DNA of 64,000 nt from a virus. Every line of letters begins with the position of its first letter. Position 1 is the stretch's first letter. The notes under the pieces are model-generated. The model was not told the DNA's origin, did no database searches, and saw only the letters and a program-made list of their open reading frames with translations. Location of the stretch: positions 1-64,000 of the IMG/VR virus record IMGVR_UViG_3300025508_000008. The stretch is one strand, 5' to 3'. This document shows, in pieces, positions 44,389-52,745 of this stretch. Position numbers and translations under genes: made by a program.

Positions 44389-44505
44389 TTACTTTATAAA
44401 CAGGTACACTAAAAATACTACCCCAACTACTGTACCCGCAAGTACTGTTGTCACACCTAAAAATAGTAATACTCCCTTAGTGCTATTTGTTTCGTTTTTT
44501 TTCAT
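44389..44505 (-). CDS. Single-helix membrane peptide
   Basis: Thirty-eight residues with a short polar start (MKKNETNSTKG) and one transmembrane helix (VLLFLGVTTVLAGTVVGVVF). It lies between a small gene and queE. Function is unknown. Confidence 0.5.
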   Translation of the reverse strand: MKKNETNSTKGVLLFLGVTTVLAGTVVGVVFLVYLFIK

Positions 44506-44579
44506 CTTTTAATTCTATTGCGTAGACTTCAAATGTCCATTGCTGTTCTGCCCTATCCTCAATTGTTTTCTGATGGATT

Positions 44580-44828
44580 TTAAGTAGGCCTGTTTTTTTT
44601 AAGCTCCTCGTATATTCTTTGCCCTGCTTGTCGTTCTATATCTGCTAAGATAAATTTAGCATTGGACTCTCCTAGTCGTTCTACCAAGGCTAAGTCAATC
44701 GTATGTTTTGATTGAATCTTCGTAGGCATTGTATCAGTACGTCCTATAGTGTACATTTTCAACCTCTCTTCCGGGATCTCAATATGCTTACCAGTAATCC
44801 CTAATACTTTTGCTATGAACTTTCTCAT
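44580..44828 (-). CDS. Hypothetical protein, possible frameshift
   Basis: Eighty-two residues, start MRKFIAKVLGITGKHIEIPE. Near its end lies an eight-A run, and the +1 frame continues for about 33 plausible residues (GLLKIHQKTIEDRAEQQWTF) to 44494-44496. Either a frameshift adds this tail, or a second small gene without an ATG follows. Overlaps the queD stop by four bases. Confidence 0.5.
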   Translation of the reverse strand: MRKFIAKVLGITGKHIEIPEERLKMYTIGRTDTMPTKIQSKHTIDLALVERLGESNAKFILADIERQAGQRIYEELKKNRPT

Positions 44829-45397
44829 GATTTTCTATCATCATACTCTAACACTCCCTTTTCGATTGCATAATTTCTAATACCCTCTAGGTTCTGTTTA
44901 CTGAAGTTTGTAGCTTCCTTTATTGAGATACTATCCCCATAACACTCTGTCCAGCAATTAGGAGTTTCGTAAATTTTAATTTTATGTATTGCTAACCCTG
45001 TTGGAGTATCTTTATATAGAGTCTCAGACAAAACAACCATTGCTAAAAATACCTCTTTTGCAATATTCTCAACGGTTGGATTACAGTATTCATCTTCACC
45101 ATTTAATGACATTAACCACAATTTAGACTTATACTCTTTTGTAGTTTCAATAATCTTTGTATCCTTAGGATTTAAAATCATCCCATGGTCTAAAATATCA
45201 TCTATCCACTGGCAAAAGACTCTTTTAATTTCTTTAAAATCAATTGCATATCCTATCTCTTCCATATTCTCAAAAGAGAATGTTAATTCATATAGGTAGG
45301 TATGTCCGTGTAGGTTAAAACATTTCATTGCTTCGTTCATGACTCTGTGTCCTGAATCGAAATTACCTTTACGGCTAATGTACTGTGTTTTTTTCAT
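44825..45397 (-). CDS. queD: QueD, 6-carboxytetrahydropterin synthase
   Basis: One hundred ninety residues, longer than typical QueD (~120). Zinc ligands appear in GNFDSGHRV and CFNLHGHTYLYEL; the catalytic Cys is in AMKCFNLHG, and YETPNCWTECY follows near the end. It makes carboxytetrahydropterin from dihydroneopterin triphosphate. The C-terminal 35 residues are an extension. Confidence 0.85.
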   Translation of the reverse strand: MKKTQYISRKGNFDSGHRVMNEAMKCFNLHGHTYLYELTFSFENMEEIGYAIDFKEIKRVFCQWIDDILDHGMILNPKDTKIIETTKEYKSKLWLMSLNGEDEYCNPTVENIAKEVFLAMVVLSETLYKDTPTGLAIHKIKIYETPNCWTECYGDSISIKEATNFSKQNLEGIRNYAIEKGVLEYDDRKS

Positions 45398-45399
45398 AT

Positions 45400-45669
45400 T
45401 TATACTAGTTCTTCTATTATTCCTATTAACTCACTAATTACAAGTACTCCTGTAGCTACAATCAAACTATACGGAATAAAGCAATACCCTATAATACGTA
45501 CTCCTGATTTTACGAATGAAATGAATTGGTGTAGTTTTGGATCGGGAATTTTTGAGATCTTTTCCTCTCCTGTTGAAATGCTTCTAAGTTCATTTCGTCT
45601 AGTAGCGTTGAATGTTCGAGAGAGATAAGAACTCTCTGTACTCTGTCCTGATTTACTGTATGTAGCCAT
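45400..45669 (-). CDS. Small membrane protein
   Basis: Eighty-nine residues from ATG 45669 (the upstream in-frame codon is GTG). A Ser/Thr/Arg-rich N-terminus precedes one or two hydrophobic segments (SLIVATGVLVISELIGII). Promoter 45711-45744 lies upstream. Function is unknown. Confidence 0.55.
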   Translation of the reverse strand: MATYSKSGQSTESSYLSRTFNATRRNELRSISTGEEKISKIPDPKLHQFISFVKSGVRIIGYCFIPYSLIVATGVLVISELIGIIEELV

Positions 45670-45710
45670 TTTCGTGTTTTTATAGTGGTGCTGTGACACT
45701 TGTCATATAT

Positions 45711-45744
45711 ATATAATATAAGACTTCTTACTCTATTCTGCAAC
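45711..45744 (-). promoter_or_regulatory. Phage promoter, GTTG-N20-TATATTATA
   Basis: GTTG and a TATATTATA -7 box with the standard 20-base spacing on the minus strand, reading into the small membrane gene and queD operon. Confidence 0.65.
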
Positions 45745-45752
45745 TATTCTAT

Positions 45753-45783
45753 AAAAAAATAACGGAACTTTCGCTCCGTTACC
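45753..45783 (-). terminator. Rho-independent terminator
   Basis: TAACGGA pairs with TCCGTTA around a GCGAAAGT loop, followed by seven T on the minus strand. It ends the gene at 45801. Confidence 0.8.
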
Positions 45784-45800
45784 TTTTACTGTTTTCTGTA

Positions 45801-46103
45801 CTATGCTACTGGTTCTCCTGTTCCTGATCCTACTATTGGTGCAATACCAACTTTAGCTTTAAGACGTCCCCAGAAGGCTACTACTAGCCCTATTGCAGTT
45901 ACAACTTCTCCCCAGATCGAATCTGCTGAGGCTGCAATTTCTCCTGTTCCTGCAACTATTTCGCTTACTGCGCCTGCTACGTCTACTGAACCGCCTGTAA
46001 GAGCTGTTACTACAACGCCTATTGCTGCTACAATAACGCCAATGATTGTTTTAGATTGATACCAAGCTTTTGCTTGCTCAAACTTGTCTTGAATTGTTCC
46101 CAT
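45801..46103 (-). CDS. Small hydrophobic protein, holin-like
   Basis: One hundred residues with hydrophobic segments at 20-37 and 67-80 and Gly/Ala/Val-rich composition (WYQSKTIIGVIVAAIGVVVT). The start resembles small phage holins, but the lysis module lies at 28-30 kb, so the role is unclear. A terminator follows. Confidence 0.6.
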   Translation of the reverse strand: MGTIQDKFEQAKAWYQSKTIIGVIVAAIGVVVTALTGGSVDVAGAVSEIVAGTGEIAASADSIWGEVVTAIGLVVAFWGRLKAKVGIAPIVGSGTGEPVA

Positions 46104-46171
46104 TTGTTCTTTAAGTATTTATATTACATGTAATTATACATATAAATATACCCCAGTAACAGTAACCCGCT

Positions 46172-47248
46172 CTACTTAGACGGTTTCATTACGATTAGTT
46201 CTACTCTACGAGCAACATCGTGTACGAACTGCTTACTACGTTTTTTATCTTTACCAAACGAATCAAACGATATTCGTGATTTATCAATTCCCATAGCTAC
46301 AAATTTTTCAAATAATTCATTAGTGCGTTTTTCTGATAGCTTTTGGTTATAGTTATCTGAACTTGTAGTTGCTGATGCAAAACCTTTTATAACTAGTGTC
46401 CAAGTCTTATTTTCATCTAACTGTGTATATACTTTATAGGTTGCATTTAACTCGGTATCTTTAATATTGAATTTATCATGATCAAAAAATACAAATTCTG
46501 ATTGTGGGTATAGTGAATTGTATGTTTCGTAGTACTCGTTGAACTCTTCTTGTGTAAAGTTAACAACTGGGCTATTGGTTACGTACTCGTTCTTAACTAT
46601 GTTGTTATTTACGATTGGAGTTGCATCCGGTTCTTGGTACCAATCAGCATGCTCTCTATCTTTCTTTCCCAGGTAGGCTACGATTCCTACTGAGACTGTG
46701 TTTATAACTGATGTGATCCCGTAGTTATTGTTGTCGTAGATTCCGTCAAGAGTCCTATCTTGAGAGACACTACCTAGTATAGAATAATCGGCTTTTAAAG
46801 CTACTTTCTTACTAATTTTATAAAGTGCAGTTAGTCCTGCTCTTGTATTTAGTACGGTCTCATTGTAACTGTTGTCACCGTCTATAAAAGATGCTCCTAA
46901 TCCTCCGTGTGCTAGTAAATTCCAGTCATCAGAGTACAGGTCTAGTAATCTAAAGATATTTACTGTAGCTTCTAGGTTAGCTGTTAGTATGTCTGTATTA
47001 ACAGATTCTCCTTCTAGTGACCTAAGGTCTAAGTCATCATAGCCTATATTAACTCCAAGTCCGAATTCCGGGTTAAAGTTATACCTAGCCCCAGCACCTA
47101 AATGGTACTTTGAGTTTGTAGTGACTGCTGATTCATCATTTAGGGAGTGAATACCTGCTTCGACATCGATTGCCCACTTGTTGAATTCCTGTCCGTAACT
47201 GGTTGCAGTTATAAGGAATATTGATAATATTAATAGTACTTTTTTCAT
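46172..47248 (-). CDS. OmpA-family outer-membrane protein
   Basis: Three hundred fifty-eight residues. Signal peptide MKKVLLILSIFLITATSYG, then an eight-stranded-type beta barrel (GAGARYNFNPEFGLGVNIGY), then a C-terminal OmpA-like peptidoglycan domain (residues 235-355) with FFDHDKFNI, VIKGFASATTS and LSEKRTNELFEKF. It would sit in the host outer membrane, which is unusual for a phage and may change surface properties. Confidence 0.8.
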   Translation of the reverse strand: MKKVLLILSIFLITATSYGQEFNKWAIDVEAGIHSLNDESAVTTNSKYHLGAGARYNFNPEFGLGVNIGYDDLDLRSLEGESVNTDILTANLEATVNIFRLLDLYSDDWNLLAHGGLGASFIDGDNSYNETVLNTRAGLTALYKISKKVALKADYSILGSVSQDRTLDGIYDNNNYGITSVINTVSVGIVAYLGKKDREHADWYQEPDATPIVNNNIVKNEYVTNSPVVNFTQEEFNEYYETYNSLYPQSEFVFFDHDKFNIKDTELNATYKVYTQLDENKTWTLVIKGFASATTSSDNYNQKLSEKRTNELFEKFVAMGIDKSRISFDSFGKDKKRSKQFVHDVARRVELIVMKPSK

Positions 47249-47275
47249 CTTCTTATATTTACTTTATTTAATTAA

Positions 47276-48412
47276 TTAATCTTGACATTCTCCTAAACTA
47301 TCTCCATGATCTATGTGAGCAGCAACTGCACTTTGAGGAACATAGATAGTAAAATACTGTGGTACATTCCCGATTACTCTCTGATGACACAATGCTACTT
47401 TCTGTGGATCATCTTCACTAGGACAACAGTTAGGTTCTAAAGTACAATCACATAATGTTTCTGTATCTGTAATTTCATCTTCATCTAATTCCATATCTCC
47501 GTCTAAATCTAGACCACTAATAATAACTACACAGTTACCGTCTTGATACATTCTTATAATAGAGGTATATCCATTATTACCGTTAGTACCGTCCGTTCCG
47601 TCTGTACCATTTGTACCATTCGTACCGTTTGTACCATCAGCCCCATCTACACCATTATATCCATTGTAAACGTAGTAAATATTAATAGAGCCATCATAAT
47701 GAGTAATTGTAATTGTTATACCTTCATCAGTATATACAATATCAATAGTATCTCCATCTTGACCATTCGTACCATTAGTACCATCTTCTCCATCTTCTCC
47801 ATCTTCTCCATCCTGAGCATAATATATAAAGATTCTATTAACTTCCTCTCCATCTTCTAGGAATATAATGTAATACCCTCCTTCAGATTCTTCAGTTCTA
47901 ATAGTACACGATATACCATCTTCTCCAGGATTTCCATCTATACCGTCAATTCCGTCAACCCCATCAATTCCATCTGTTCCATTAGGAATAAAGACAACTT
48001 CAATTTGGTCTCCAGTCTGAATGTAAAGGTATATACCGCTTTCTGTTACTTCTGTTGTAACAATTACATTAACTCCATTAACTCCATCAATACCGTCAAT
48101 ACCGTCAATACCGTCTTTTCCGTCAGCACCATCTTGTCCGTCAATACCATCTTGTCCGTCAGCACCATCCACACCATCACTAGGGTAAGGGATAAGAATT
48201 GTACTAGTAAGGTCTCCATCTGTATAGATGTAAATATACCATCCTTCCTCAGATTGTACTGTTGAACTAGTTATAGATGTACCATCTACACCGTCTTTAC
48301 CGTCTATACCGTCTATACCGTCTATTCCATGGGTTAAAAGGCTCATTTTGTCTACACTGCACGCTGTTAAAAGCGCCAGTACCATTGTTAAACATAAAAA
48401 AATTTTCTTCAT
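47276..48412 (-). CDS. Collagen-like lipoprotein
   Basis: Three hundred seventy-eight residues. A signal peptide ends in lipobox LLTAC (Cys near 18). The body consists of four to five blocks of Gly-x-x repeats dominated by GxDGxDG, separated by 30-residue beta segments (EGWYIYIYTDGDLTSTI type). The C-terminus is Cys-rich (CDCTLEPNCCPSEDDPQ). Collagen-like phage proteins often form fibres; the lipid anchor suggests a host-surface role instead. Preceded by a long structured leader. Confidence 0.8.
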   Translation of the reverse strand: MKKIFLCLTMVLALLTACSVDKMSLLTHGIDGIDGIDGKDGVDGTSITSSTVQSEEGWYIYIYTDGDLTSTILIPYPSDGVDGADGQDGIDGQDGADGKDGIDGIDGIDGVNGVNVIVTTEVTESGIYLYIQTGDQIEVVFIPNGTDGIDGVDGIDGIDGNPGEDGISCTIRTEESEGGYYIIFLEDGEEVNRIFIYYAQDGEDGEDGEDGTNGTNGQDGDTIDIVYTDEGITITITHYDGSINIYYVYNGYNGVDGADGTNGTNGTNGTDGTDGTNGNNGYTSIIRMYQDGNCVVIISGLDLDGDMELDEDEITDTETLCDCTLEPNCCPSEDDPQKVALCHQRVIGNVPQYFTIYVPQSAVAAHIDHGDSLGECQD

Positions 48413-48600
48413 TTTAAATTATTCATTTTAATTTCGCTTACTCTTAACCCGGTAAACTTAAGGTATTTTTTCTAAAGATATTAAATTAAATACATTTCAT
48501 CAAGATTAGTCGACGAAATGCTAATATAGTCGTTGAAACGATTTTCAACATGAGCTTATAAATAGCTCTAATTATAAAGATAGTTAATATCTTTATGCTA
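48413..48600 (-). promoter_or_regulatory. Structured 5' leader of the collagen-like gene
   Basis: After a TATATTTGG -7-like box at 48602-48610, about 185 bases of leader carry hairpins: AAAGATA/TATCTTT, GAGCT/AGCTC, TTGAAA/TTTCAA and CGAC/GTCG, between about 48600 and 48510. The layout suggests RNA-level control or mRNA stabilisation. Confidence 0.55.
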
Positions 48601-48618
48601 TCCAAATATACTACATAC

Positions 48619-48649
48619 AAAAACCGCCCATATTTTTACATATCGACGG
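48619..48649 (-). terminator. Rho-independent terminator after ribonucleotide reductase
   Basis: CCGTC and GGCGG plus ATAT/ATAT pair with one G-G mismatch, followed by five T on the minus strand. Confidence 0.65.
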
Positions 48650-48668
48650 CTTAGTAGTGGTTGGCTAT

Positions 48669-50738
48669 TTAAATTTCACATGCGCCTCCGCCACATGCTA
48701 TAGATTCCGTAAAGCTTGTTAAGTCTTCACTTTCTTTTACTAATGAAAGGTTAATGTCTGTTAGAAATTGAAGCAGGTAGTCGTACTCCTCTTTTGATAT
48801 ATTCTCAAAAGGTGTTTGCTTATAGTTTCCTCCGTCGTACGGTAGAACCGATAATCCGTTATAACAATCTTTATGTTTCCACATCCATTCTCCAACTTCT
48901 TCCCATTCCCCATCTTTAATAGAAACTGTACAGGAAACATTGTGAGTATTACTCCCTGTCCTATGTCCTGGCTTAATCCATTTGTCTGAGATTAGTTTAA
49001 CTCTTTCTAGAAGTTCGATAGGTGTCTCTGTTCTTAAGATTGCTCCTTCAGGTGCTTTTTGAGGTACTTTTAATACCGCTGTAAGTTCAGGAGTGAAGTA
49101 TTCATCTTCAATAAGTTGAGGTATCATTTTAACCAGGTATCCGTAGATAGCTTCATCTTTATTGATACGTAACCTTCTTAAGTAGTAATCCCAGAACCAT
49201 GCATGTATTCCTGATGATGTTCCTAATACTAGTGAAGTTGTTCCTGCTGGTTTAACTGCTGTTGTTCTAGCTGCAGGGTTAATTCCTATTATCTTAGCGA
49301 TTGCCGTATTCACCTCTTTAACAAAGTTTGCTGCTTTTTCAAAGTCTAGTTCTAAGTTCGTTTCTGAAGCTATTCCTGTCATGCTAACGCCTATTAGGGC
49401 ATCTTTTTCTGTATTCTTTCTCCAAATATCTCTCAAGTAGTGAAAGTCTGTGTACCCTGCTTGAAGAGTTCCTATAAACGAAGCTGCTTTTGCTCTACCT
49501 TCAAAATCTTCTTGACTTTCTATAGTAGCCATGTTGATCTCTGTAAGATTACAGAACTGGTAGGGCCTTAGTGCAATCTCACAACAAGGATTAGTTCCCC
49601 ACTCTTTATCGTTTGTTAAGTATATTCCAGGCTCTCCTGATCCTGATTCTTCAATCTGTTTCCAAACTTTCTTAAATGTACTTTTAGTAATCTTATGACG
49701 TACTAGAGAAATTGAGTTATTAGCCCTCCCTCTTTGAGGTTCAAAGTAGAACCAAGGAAGTGTTCCGTTTTTCTCTAAGTCTTCAAAATCTTCTTCTGAT
49801 ACCCAGTAGCAAGTTTTAGTGTATGTTTTACCTGTGTTGTCCTTTACCGTTACTTCTAAATCTAAAAACCTCTTTCCTTTTGATTCATGCCATGCATGTC
49901 CCATGATAGGCTCTCCTTGATTATCTACCCCTGTCTTAACAGTTGCACGATCGTACATTAGAATCTCAAATTTAGATTTAGCTTTTATCATAGCTTTACT
50001 CTTAAGATCGAATAAAGCAATCATTGCTGCTCTACGAATTCCTCCTGCTAATACTGCATCTGCAATATAGCATTCGATATCGTAACACTCCATGTCTGTC
50101 AGTTTCTCTCCGTCTTTCTTACTTCTCAATACCTTCTCTATATTCTCTAAACAAGCTTTAAGTGGTAACGGTCCTGGTGCTTTCCCTCCTGTTGTTACCA
50201 GTAAAGCTCCTTTTTCTCTAATGTCTGATAAATCAAAATCAATATGAGATCGTACACTTCCTGTATAGGATTTCATCAGAACTTTAATTGAATCTGCCCA
50301 ACCTATAATACTATCCTGGACTACATAGCGTTTTCTACGGTCATAGTTAGGTCTTCTTATTTCCGGTAATTTTTCAATATTGTGATTCTGTACAGAGAAT
50401 CCTACTCCTGTTCCTCCTAAGAGTAGAAACATAGTCTCACTAAATGAGTGAATGCTGTCTATCGGCAAGAATGCACAGTTGTAAACTCTTGAATTGTTAA
50501 GCTCTATTCCCTTACCTCCAAATTGTAGGGATCTCATAGAAGGTAGAACTTTTTTAGGTATCACGTAATCTGCATAAACAGATTTAATATTATCTTCTAG
50601 TTGAGGGTACTTTTTAATATGCATTTGCATATTTCGATCAATTAACTCTTCCCACGTCTCTCTTCTGTCTAATTCCGGGATGTACTTTGCGTACTTTGTG
50701 TAGATAGTTATGTCACTCAGGACTTTTTTGTCTGTCAT
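48669..50738 (-). CDS. nrdJ: Class II ribonucleotide reductase (B12-dependent)
   Basis: Six hundred eighty-nine residues. Conserved blocks include SMRSLQFGG, NCAFLPIDS, LLGGTGVGFSVQ, ADAVLAGGIRRAAM, NPCCEIALRPYQFCNLTEIN, AVKPAGTTSLVLGTSSGIHA and the C-terminal CGGGACEI redox pair. Active-site Cys are present. It makes deoxynucleotides using adenosylcobalamin, so it needs no oxygen. A segment around residues 265-315 (KTYTKTCYWV) is an extra insertion compared with my memory of the family. Confidence 0.9.
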   Translation of the reverse strand: MTDKKVLSDITIYTKYAKYIPELDRRETWEELIDRNMQMHIKKYPQLEDNIKSVYADYVIPKKVLPSMRSLQFGGKGIELNNSRVYNCAFLPIDSIHSFSETMFLLLGGTGVGFSVQNHNIEKLPEIRRPNYDRRKRYVVQDSIIGWADSIKVLMKSYTGSVRSHIDFDLSDIREKGALLVTTGGKAPGPLPLKACLENIEKVLRSKKDGEKLTDMECYDIECYIADAVLAGGIRRAAMIALFDLKSKAMIKAKSKFEILMYDRATVKTGVDNQGEPIMGHAWHESKGKRFLDLEVTVKDNTGKTYTKTCYWVSEEDFEDLEKNGTLPWFYFEPQRGRANNSISLVRHKITKSTFKKVWKQIEESGSGEPGIYLTNDKEWGTNPCCEIALRPYQFCNLTEINMATIESQEDFEGRAKAASFIGTLQAGYTDFHYLRDIWRKNTEKDALIGVSMTGIASETNLELDFEKAANFVKEVNTAIAKIIGINPAARTTAVKPAGTTSLVLGTSSGIHAWFWDYYLRRLRINKDEAIYGYLVKMIPQLIEDEYFTPELTAVLKVPQKAPEGAILRTETPIELLERVKLISDKWIKPGHRTGSNTHNVSCTVSIKDGEWEEVGEWMWKHKDCYNGLSVLPYDGGNYKQTPFENISKEEYDYLLQFLTDINLSLVKESEDLTSFTESIACGGGACEI

Positions 50739-50858
50739 CTGTTATTATTAATATTTTTTAAGGTTTTTATATAAAACTAAATCTAAGTCTGGGTTAATAA
50801 ATAGTGGTGGAGATTCGTATAAGGTTATTTTACTTTCTTATAATGTTCTCTATTACTA

Positions 50859-51521
50859 CTAACTATGGTGATCATGAGTGTGTTGAAGTAACCCTTTAAC
50901 TTCTCTACCCTCTATTAACTTTAAAACTTCTTTTAGTGAGTATGGTCTAAATTCCGGATGTCCATCTACTCCTACATCTAACATCCTACCTGGCCCTACT
51001 CTGTCTGAAGTGGGTGTATGTATGTGTCCGTGTAAATGCATTACTCTTTTAGCCATACCGTTCCAAGATGCGAAAGGATAGTGACATAGTACAAATCTGT
51101 ATTGACTTGCTTTTGACTGCCTACCGTCTATTGCTTCGTTTGGAACTTTTAATGATAAGAATTGATAATTTTTTACTGTTTCAAAAATTCTATGTTGTTT
51201 ATCAAAAGCTAGATTGGTAACATCGTAATCATGGTTACCTTCAAGTAAGTGAATATTCTTACAATGTACTCTTCTTCTAAACTCTAAAACTTTCTCTTCT
51301 CCTCCAAAGGACCAATCTCCCATGTGTATTAGGACGTCATCTTCCCCTACTGTTGCATTTATGTTATCAACAAGAGTAGTGTTCATATGATCTAATGATT
51401 TGAATTTACGAACTTTTTTCTCTACAGACCATTCAGTAGTTGCACTACATATATTCTTATGGCTATAATGCGTGTCTGAAGTGAAGTATATTGTCTGTTT
51501 TCTGTCTAATGTAATCTTCAT
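50859..51521 (-). CDS. Metallophosphoesterase
   Basis: Two hundred twenty residues. TIYFTSDTHYSHKNI, IHMGDWSFGG, LLEGNHDYD, RFVLCHYPFASW and HLHGHIHTP give all five metal-ligand blocks of the calcineurin-like family. It may cleave a cyclic or nucleoside phosphodiester. A terminator lies upstream at 51535. Confidence 0.88.
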   Translation of the reverse strand: MKITLDRKQTIYFTSDTHYSHKNICSATTEWSVEKKVRKFKSLDHMNTTLVDNINATVGEDDVLIHMGDWSFGGEEKVLEFRRRVHCKNIHLLEGNHDYDVTNLAFDKQHRIFETVKNYQFLSLKVPNEAIDGRQSKASQYRFVLCHYPFASWNGMAKRVMHLHGHIHTPTSDRVGPGRMLDVGVDGHPEFRPYSLKEVLKLIEGREVKGLLQHTHDHHS

Positions 51522-51534
51522 ACTGTTAATATAG

Positions 51535-51567
51535 GAAAAAAGCCCTGAGTTAACAAGGCTTTTTTAA
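51535..51567 (-). terminator. Rho-independent terminator
   Basis: AAAAAAGCC and GGGCTTTTTT pair around a short loop, with a trailing T run on the minus strand. Confidence 0.8.
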
Positions 51568-51594
51568 GTGTATTTTTATCTGTCTTATGTTTTA

Positions 51595-51711
51595 CTAATT
51601 CTTCGGGGCTTTCATCCCTTTAGCAACTTCTGCTCCCAGTAAGGCTGATAGAAGTCCGTCACTTCCTTTACCGTTACTCCCTCCTGTCATATATACTCCG
51701 TCGAATCTCAT
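51595..51711 (-). CDS. Tiny Gly-rich protein
   Basis: Thirty-eight residues from ATG 51711, which overlaps the stop of an upstream membrane peptide frame (ATGA); a 53-residue version starts at 51756. It contains MTGGSNGKGSDGLLSALLGA. Weak support. Confidence 0.4.
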   Translation of the reverse strand: MRFDGVYMTGGSNGKGSDGLLSALLGAEVAKGMKAPKN

Positions 51712-51827
51712 ACTGCCAATAGCAGTCCTACTATTACTACTGTCTTCATTACCCATACTATAATAGGGAGTAGAACTAGGTCGTTACCTGCTTCTCTAAC
51801 GAACCAGTTAAGTAGGTGCTCTAAAAT
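51708..51827 (-). CDS. Possible membrane peptide with non-ATG start
   Basis: A 39-residue frame (ILEHLLNWFVREAGN, then a hydrophobic helix PIIVWVMKTVVIVGLLLAV) has no ATG at its start; ATT or an internal ATG would be used. Its TGA overlaps the next start, and a 20-residue frame (51821-51883, MEVTLSVF) lies just before it. Tentative. Confidence 0.3.
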   Translation of the reverse strand: MLEHLLNWFVREAGNDLVLLPIIVWVMKTVVIVGLLLAV

Positions 51828-51916
51828 ATGTTAACTGTGAATAGTAGTATTCCTACTGTAAATACTGATAATGTAACTTCCATAACCTTTATTTTTATTT
51901 TCTAAATATAGTAATT

Positions 51917-52381
51917 TTATTTTGATATATCTACTGTATCTACAAGAATCTTATACCCTGTTGGAATTTTCACAAAACCAGTTACTACTCTCTTTATTCC
52001 TTTTTTTGCCGGATAATGGTAGTTCATGTTACCGCCTACTCCTATATAAGGTCCACCTGAGGGATCTACCATATCTAGTTTAGTGCGGTCAGGAGTAACG
52101 AGTTCTTGGTACTGTTCAGCGATAATACAAGGTCCTAGGTATTTGTCATCCCTATCATAAAGGGATCTATGAACTTCTTCTTTAAACTCTGCTAAGCTCA
52201 AAGTATGCTCACGAGGTGGAGTACCTTCTACTTCCAGATACTTCCTATATGCCTCTGTATAATTATTTGGCCAGCCTATTCGGCAATATTGAAAACTACC
52301 TTCCCATAGTATGCTTCCATCCTCATCTAACGAAAAGGTGTAAACATCATTATATCGGTTTATGTACTCTACTTTATTCAT
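51917..52381 (-). CDS. Hypothetical protein
   Basis: One hundred fifty-four residues, acidic alpha/beta, start MNKVEYINRYNDVYTFSL, with GPYIGVGGNMNYHYPAKKG near the C-terminus. No family recognised. Preceded by a promoter that overlaps a terminator. Confidence 0.6.
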   Translation of the reverse strand: MNKVEYINRYNDVYTFSLDEDGSILWEGSFQYCRIGWPNNYTEAYRKYLEVEGTPPREHTLSLAEFKEEVHRSLYDRDDKYLGPCIIAEQYQELVTPDRTKLDMVDPSGGPYIGVGGNMNYHYPAKKGIKRVVTGFVKIPTGYKILVDTVDISK

Positions 52382-52403
52382 AGTATAACCTCTATTTTAC
52401 TTA

Positions 52404-52437
52404 CCTAAAGATAATAAAAAAAGCTCACCGAAGCAAG
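52404..52437 (-). promoter_or_regulatory. Phage promoter, TTGCTT with TATCTTTAG
   Basis: TTGCTT and TATCTTTAG at the standard spacing on the minus strand. It overlaps the hairpin of the terminator at 52414-52444, so ending one transcript and starting the next share DNA. Confidence 0.55.
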
Positions 52438-52444
52438 CTTTTTT
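52414..52444. terminator. Terminator hairpin with T tracts on both strands
   Basis: AAAGCT and AGCTTT pair around CACCGAAGCA, with A and T runs on either side, so it could end transcription in both directions. Confidence 0.6.
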
Positions 52445-52451
52445 AAATCTG

Positions 52452-52690
52452 TTTTTTTAAAATATTTTATTCTACGAGAATTCTAAGTTGAGTTTTATGC
52501 CACTAACCCTGTGGCAGATAGGAAGCCTTGTTTATACTCCCGAAACAATGTTAAACCTTGCTTTACACGGGTACTCTCTGACTTAAAGAGTGATTTTCAG
52601 TCTGTCGAATTATGTATAGTTATGTGGCTCTTAACCACCTAAGTGTTTTTCGAAGTACCTCAGTCTTTTACTACGTTAAAATATTTTAAA
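52452..52690. ncRNA. Structured RNA next to Ro60 gene, Y-RNA candidate
   Basis: About 235 bases between the Ro60 gene and the next gene have no ORF. Arms at 52457-52471 and 52676-52690 (core TAAAATATTTTA) pair over 15 bases and close the region. Inside lie TGCCAC/GTGGCA, ACTCT/AGAGT, GTGG/CCAC and CCCG/CGGG stems. Bacterial Ro60 genes are typically next to Y RNAs, so this is a candidate. I see no clear tRNA-like T arm, and the strand is undecided. Confidence 0.55.
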
Positions 52691-52717
52691 AGAACGTTTT
52701 CTGTGTATAAATACACA

Positions 52718-52745
52718 AGAGGACCCGAAAGTCCTCTTTTTTTTT
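52718..52745 (+). terminator. Plus-strand rho-independent terminator
   Basis: AGAGGAC pairs with GTCCTCT around CCGAAA, followed by nine T on the plus strand. It could end a plus-strand transcript of the structured region, or act as the 3' end of the Ro60 message on the other strand. Confidence 0.65.

Noticed and set aside
45510-45743. Alternative 77-codon minus-strand frame overlapping the membrane gene at 45400
   Set aside because: It conflicts with the better membrane-protein frame and has a less natural composition.
48669-50738. Intein in the ribonucleotide reductase
   Set aside because: The extra segment near residues 265-315 is too short and lacks splice-junction Cys and His-Asn blocks.
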